Source: Atopostipes sp964624875 (GTDB lineage Bacteria > Bacillota > Bacilli > Lactobacillales > Carnobacteriaceae_A). From it: a DNA stretch of 24,543 nucleotides. Location of the stretch: assembly GCA_964624875.1 (NCBI GenBank), contig CAZUZA010000018.1:1-24543 (forward strand), given 5' to 3'. Below, one piece after another: positions 20,867 to 24,543 of this stretch (its first letter is position 1; each line of letters opens with the position of its first letter). The position numbers and the translations under genes are program-made. The notes under the pieces are model-generated. The model did no database searches, was not told the DNA's origin, and saw only the letters and a list, made by a program, of their open reading frames with translations.

Positions 20867-22078
20867 ATGAAATTTGTCGAAAGAGAGTTTGTACCGGTTA
20901 TATTAGGTGGGGACATTAACACATATAGTGTCGCTCGTGCTTTCTATGAAGAATATCAAATAAAAACAACGGTTATGGGTAAATTCGAAAGTGGACCAAG
21001 TTTTGGTAGCCGCATCGTAAACTACATAACGAACGTAAACATTGATCAAGAACAAACTTATGTTGAGCAGATCACACAATTTGCAAACAATAATAAAGAA
21101 AAGAAAATCTTTGTACTAGGTGCAGGAGATAACTACATCAACATGATCGCTAAAACACGTGATCTTGTACCAGATAACGTGATTGTCCCATTTATTTCAC
21201 ATGAACAAATGGATGCCTTACAAAGAAAAGACTACTTTTATGACTTATGTGATGAAGTTGGGGTAAATTATCCGGACACATTGGTTATTACAAAAGAGAT
21301 GGGCTTAGACTTTGAAGTCGAGTTCCCATATCCAGTGATTTTAAAATCATCTGAAAGTATCTTCTATTGGGATTACCCATTTGAAGGACAAGAAAAAGTT
21401 TATACGATTCATAATCGAGAAGAATTAGACAAAACGATTCAACAAATTTATGACGCAGGTTATACAGAGAACTTAATCGTTCAAGATATGATTCCTGGTA
21501 ACGATGAGAATATGTATGTTTTAACATCTTACTCAGATCAAGATGGAAAAGTGACGATGATGTGTTTAGGACATACGTTACTTGAAGAGCATACCCCAAC
21601 AGGTAAAGGGAACCATGCGGTCATCATCACGGATTACAATGAAGAGTTATTAACGCAAGCACGCGAATTTTTAGAGCATATTAACTATGTTGGCTTCTCG
21701 AACTTTGATATCAAATATGACTCGCGCGACGGTAAGTATAAATTCTTTGAAATCAATACACGTCAAGGTCGTAGTAACTATTATGTAACAGGTTCAGGCT
21801 TTAACGTTGCAAAGTATTTAGTTGACGACTACATTTACAATGAGAAAAAAGAATTAGAAGTCGCAAAAGAACCTCACTTATGGTGGGTTGTTCCACCTCA
21901 AGTAGCTTACAAGCACGTAAAAGAAGAGGAAAACTTACGATTAATGAAACAATTAGTGAAAGAAGGCAAAGCAGTCAATCCTCTTTACTTTAAGCCGGAT
22001 TTACCGTTAGCTCGTTTTGCTAGAATCACTAAAACATATTTAAGTCAGATTATGAAATTTAATAAATACTATAAGTAA
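20867..22078 (+). CDS. ATP-grasp ligase, Asl-like (probable D-aspartate/D-amino acid ligase)
   Basis: A 403-residue cytoplasmic ATP-grasp enzyme. It shares with the enterococcal D-aspartate ligase Aslfm, as I recall that sequence, the N-terminal EFVPVILGGDINTYSVARAF block. Also shared are the ATP-lysine region YPVILK (Lys160), GYTENLIVQDMIPGND (198-213), MMCLGHTLLEE (231-241) and the metal-binding FEINTRQGRS (294-303). Such ligases activate the beta-carboxyl of D-Asp and attach it to the third-residue side chain of the peptidoglycan precursor. It is followed by an Asp/Glu racemase (supply of the D-amino acid) and a MurE-like ligase (third residue), which supports the role strongly. Sequence divergence from Aslfm leaves D-Glu or another acceptor possible. 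ATG 20867 has AGAGGG about 6 bases ahead. Confidence 0.82.
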   Translation: MKFVEREFVPVILGGDINTYSVARAFYEEYQIKTTVMGKFESGPSFGSRIVNYITNVNIDQEQTYVEQITQFANNNKEKKIFVLGAGDNYINMIAKTRDLVPDNVIVPFISHEQMDALQRKDYFYDLCDEVGVNYPDTLVITKEMGLDFEVEFPYPVILKSSESIFYWDYPFEGQEKVYTIHNREELDKTIQQIYDAGYTENLIVQDMIPGNDENMYVLTSYSDQDGKVTMMCLGHTLLEEHTPTGKGNHAVIITDYNEELLTQAREFLEHINYVGFSNFDIKYDSRDGKYKFFEINTRQGRSNYYVTGSGFNVAKYLVDDYIYNEKKELEVAKEPHLWWVVPPQVAYKHVKEEENLRLMKQLVKEGKAVNPLYFKPDLPLARFARITKTYLSQIMKFNKYYK

Positions 22079-22099
22079 TAACGAAATGAGGCTTTACTT

Positions 22100-22801
22100 T
22101 TGAAGATGACATTAGGTGTAATCGGAGGAATGGGTGCAGAGGCAACCAGTTATTATTTTGAAGAACTTGTTGCGCATACGAAAGTAGCGAAAGATCAGGA
22201 TCATATTGATACAGTCATTTTAAATCATGCTGCATTACCTGATCGAACAGCATCTATTTTATCCGGAGATGTTGATTTATTGCTTGAAATGTTAGTAAAA
22301 GATGTCAAAGTATTAGAAGGTTTAGGCGTTGAGAATATTGCGATACCATGTAATACATCCCACTATTTTTACGATGATTTACAAGAGCAGACATCCGTCA
22401 ATATTATTCATATGATTCGTGAAAGTGTATTGGCAGCGACCAATCTTTTTGATAATGTAAATAAGATAGGAATTTTGGCAACTTCTGGTACAATAAATAC
22501 TGGTGTGTATCATAAAGAGTGTGAAGCACTTGGGATTACACCGGTTGTTCCTTCAGAAGAACGGCAAAAAGATGTGATGTCCCTTATTTATGATGATATA
22601 AAAAGTGGAAAAAATGGTGAGTTTGAAAAGTTCCAAAGAGCTTATGATGAACTAATGGAAGCTGGGAGCGACGTAATCATTCTTGCCTGTACAGAATTAT
22701 CTGTATTTAAAAAGAAGAATAAAATTTATGATAACTGCTTAGATGCATTAGATATTTTAGTGAAAAAATCAGTCGAGCTATCCGACGCAGTTTATCAATA
22801 G
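22100..22801 (+). CDS. Aspartate/glutamate racemase family protein
   Basis: A 233-residue cofactor-independent racemase with the two catalytic cysteines of the family: Cys84 in IPCNTSH and Cys197 in LACTELS. LGVIGGMGAEATSYYFEELV at the N-terminus marks the aspartate racemase branch rather than MurI. It would convert L-Asp (or L-Glu) to the D-form for the ligase encoded 21 bases upstream. TTG 22100 is taken as the start since GAGG (22088-22091) is 8 bases ahead; ATG 22106 is a less well-spaced alternative. The MurE-like gene starts 15 bases after its stop, so all three are one operon. Confidence 0.9.
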   Translation: MKMTLGVIGGMGAEATSYYFEELVAHTKVAKDQDHIDTVILNHAALPDRTASILSGDVDLLLEMLVKDVKVLEGLGVENIAIPCNTSHYFYDDLQEQTSVNIIHMIRESVLAATNLFDNVNKIGILATSGTINTGVYHKECEALGITPVVPSEERQKDVMSLIYDDIKSGKNGEFEKFQRAYDELMEAGSDVIILACTELSVFKKKNKIYDNCLDALDILVKKSVELSDAVYQ

Positions 22802-22816
22802 AAAGAAGCATCGATA

Positions 22817-24349
22817 ATGTTATTAGAACACTACAACTTAGAATACTATGCAAATAGTCTACGTTCAAAAAACTTATTGTTGGATGAGTATCTTTTGAAT
22901 TCGGAAGAAACCTTAGTTACAGGGTTAGAATTCCATTCAAGCAAGGTAACCTCAGGAACTCTATTTGTTTGCAAGGGTGCTAATTTTAAAAAAGAATATT
23001 TAATCGATGCGTTAGATCGAGGTGCACTCGGCTATATATCTGAAGAGAAACAAAATGTAGCTAGCGATGTGCCTTATTTGCTTGTGTCCGATATTCGTAA
23101 AGCAATGGCTCTTTTAGCGGAACTTTTTTATAATTCGCCTCAAGATAAGCTGACTTTAATTGGTATTGGTGGCACGAAGGGGAAGACAACAACAACGTAC
23201 TATGTCAAAGCGATATTAGACGAGTACTTAAAAGCCCTAGGGGAGTTGCCTGCAGGGATTAGTTCAACGATTACGACCTATGATGGCTTTACGGAAAAAG
23301 AATCGATGAATACGACACCTGAAGCAATGGATTTACAAAAACACTTAGCCAAGTCTGTACAAGCAGGTTTGAAATACATGGTAATGGAAGTATCGAGTCA
23401 AGCTTTAAAGTATCATCGAACAGCTGGTTTGATGTTTGATGTGTCAATCTTTTTAAATATTGATGAAGACCATATTAGCCCCATTGAACATCCAAACTTT
23501 GCAGATTATCGTGAATCAAAAGCGAAGATGTTTGAACAAACAAGACGACTTGTTTTAAATCATGAAACGCAAGAAGCAGACTTCATGTTTGCGAAAGCAA
23601 ATAATGCGAATGAGTATTACACGTTTAGTATTGTTTCAGATGAGGCAGATTATTACGCTTCAGAGATAGAGACGGTACAATTAAAGAGTGCGTTCCATGT
23701 GCGTTCAAAAAATATTGACGAAACGTATATTTTATCGATGCCTGGAGACTTTAATGTTGAGAATGCCATTTCTGCGATAGCAGTCGCTGATTTATTAGGC
23801 ATTCCACAAGAATATGCGAAAGCAGCACTCAGTAAAGTGCAAGTTCCAGGAAGAATGGGAATTCTATCTTCGGATGACAAGAACGTTATTGCTGTAGCGG
23901 ACTATGCACATAACCGTTTGAGTTTTGAACAACTAGCTATATCGATGCGAAAAGCCTATCCAAATTACAAAGTGGTCTCTATTTTTGGAGCACCAGGAGG
24001 AAAAGCGTTAGGACGTCGCGAAGAGTTAGGGTCTGTCGGTGGAAAATACTCAGACTTTGTTATTTTAACAATGGACGATCCAGCCTTTGAAACGGTTCGA
24101 GACATCTCAAATGAGATGGCAGAGTATGTTGAGAAAGAGGGTACGCCTTATCTCATCATTGAAAATCGCGAAGAAGCGATAAAAGAAGCTTTTAATCAGG
24201 TCGACGGCGAGACAATTTTATTAGCTATTGGAAAAGGCCATGAAAAAGAAATGAAGATAAATGGTCAGTCTGTTCCAATACCTTCTGATTATGAGGTTCT
24301 GCAGAAACAAATTGATCGCTACAATGAGCAATTAAAAAAAGATAAATAA
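22817..24349 (+). CDS. murE: MurE-like UDP-MurNAc-dipeptide:L-amino acid ligase
   Basis: A 510-residue Mur ligase. ATP-binding GIGGTKGKTTT (116-126), NTTPEAMDLQ (165-174), MEVSSQAL (190-197), the carbamylated-lysine region YRESKAKMF (231-239), PGRMGIL (344-350) and VADYAHN (360-366) are all in place. The amino-acid selectivity motif reads DDPAFE (420-425), not the DNPR of diaminopimelate enzymes, so the third residue should be L-Lys or L-Orn. It works in the cytoplasm, adding that residue to UDP-MurNAc-Ala-Glu. Grouping with the cross-bridge ligase and racemase suggests stem and bridge steps are co-expressed. The start is ATG 22817 with a modest GAAAGAAG site. A second murE elsewhere in the genome is possible, as Lactobacillales often carry paralogues. 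Confidence 0.88.
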   Translation: MLLEHYNLEYYANSLRSKNLLLDEYLLNSEETLVTGLEFHSSKVTSGTLFVCKGANFKKEYLIDALDRGALGYISEEKQNVASDVPYLLVSDIRKAMALLAELFYNSPQDKLTLIGIGGTKGKTTTTYYVKAILDEYLKALGELPAGISSTITTYDGFTEKESMNTTPEAMDLQKHLAKSVQAGLKYMVMEVSSQALKYHRTAGLMFDVSIFLNIDEDHISPIEHPNFADYRESKAKMFEQTRRLVLNHETQEADFMFAKANNANEYYTFSIVSDEADYYASEIETVQLKSAFHVRSKNIDETYILSMPGDFNVENAISAIAVADLLGIPQEYAKAALSKVQVPGRMGILSSDDKNVIAVADYAHNRLSFEQLAISMRKAYPNYKVVSIFGAPGGKALGRREELGSVGGKYSDFVILTMDDPAFETVRDISNEMAEYVEKEGTPYLIIENREEAIKEAFNQVDGETILLAIGKGHEKEMKINGQSVPIPSDYEVLQKQIDRYNEQLKKDK

Positions 24350-24375
24350 TTGAGAAATGGGGAGATGGCGTATAG

Positions 24376-24543
24376 CTATGTCCCTATTTTTATCGGAAGC
24401 GCGCCGAAAGAACACTTGGTACTTTAGTGCCGAGTAGTTCACCAGCTGGAAAACTGGATGCCATTCATTTTATGGATATCCCAGAAAAAGAAGATGCTGA
24501 ATGGAGTTACTATGCTGAAGAGATGGCAAAAGTATTTCCAAAT
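24376..24543 (+). pseudogene. Partial, probably frameshifted reading frame at the right edge
   Basis: A frame open from 24376 to the end of the window reads TLVPSSSPAGKLDAIHFMD then IPEKEDAEWSYYAEEMAKVF. It is protein-like but has no start codon with a ribosome site. The only ATG after a Shine-Dalgarno-like GGGGAG (24365, MAYSYVPIFIGSAPKEHL) is in another frame and stops at 24425-24427. The two would join by a shift near 24417, so either the gene is broken, there is a sequencing error, or the start is unusual. Family not recognised. Confidence 0.35.

Overview
The window looks like a chromosomal segment of a low-GC Gram-positive bacterium of the order Lactobacillales. A relative of the Carnobacteriaceae (Marinilactibacillus/Alkalibacterium-like) is my best guess. 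The reasons are AT-rich codon use, strong AAGGAGG-type ribosome binding sites, a CpoA/BgsA-type glycolipid glucosyltransferase, the TGDRPTG form of TrpS, and a cross-bridge cluster (Asl-like ATP-grasp ligase, Asp/Glu racemase, MurE-like ligase) of the kind expected in bacteria with D-Asp or D-Glu cross-bridged walls. No rRNA, tRNA, CRISPR array, complete insertion sequence or prophage was seen. Two runs of exactly 100 N (9434-9533 and 16053-16152) are assembly gaps of conventional size, and both fall inside genes.

Layout. 1-3.8 kb: a CitMHS-type citrate transporter (minus), a 29-codon upstream ORF plus an aminoglycoside-phosphotransferase-fold protein (plus), and a D-2-hydroxyacid dehydrogenase (plus). 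A bidirectional terminator separates these from what follows. 3.9-8.8 kb (minus): a two-gene ABC exporter-type operon, consisting of an ATPase and a 1200-residue FtsX-like permease with a very long extracellular coiled coil, and a YaiI/DUF188 protein. 8.8-11.6 kb (minus): a three-gene glycolipid operon, GT4 - VTT/DedA-type membrane protein - CpoA/BgsA-like GT4 (the last interrupted by gap 1). 12-13.9 kb (plus): trpS and an acetamidase/formamidase.

14.1-16.5 kb (plus) is the most unusual part. It holds two genes with RsgI-like extracellular domains and no sigma factor beside them. The first is a membrane protein with an RsgI N-terminal anti-sigma domain. The second is a lipoprotein with the same middle domain, a PepSY-like domain, a proline-rich 7-residue repeat tract (interrupted by gap 2) and a tyrosine/aspartate tail. 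Between them lie four copies of a 26-bp dyad, spaced 41, 41 and 40 bp, which I could not assign to any known element.

16.5-20.5 kb (minus): a DUF456 membrane protein, then a YtrA-type operon (GntR regulator, ABC ATPase, permease, anchored extracellular protein) with a near-consensus promoter and two matching operator palindromes. 20.5-24.5 kb (plus): a probable gene remnant with its old terminator, then the three-gene operon for peptidoglycan stem and cross-bridge synthesis, and a broken or frameshifted reading frame running off the right edge.

Taken together, the window is rich in cell-envelope functions: membrane glycolipids and lipoteichoic acid anchor, wall cross-bridge, envelope-sensing RsgI-like proteins, and two ABC systems of the kind linked to envelope stress. 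These are separate transcription units. A shared regulatory logic is only hinted at by similar half-sites near 14.9 kb and 20.8 kb.
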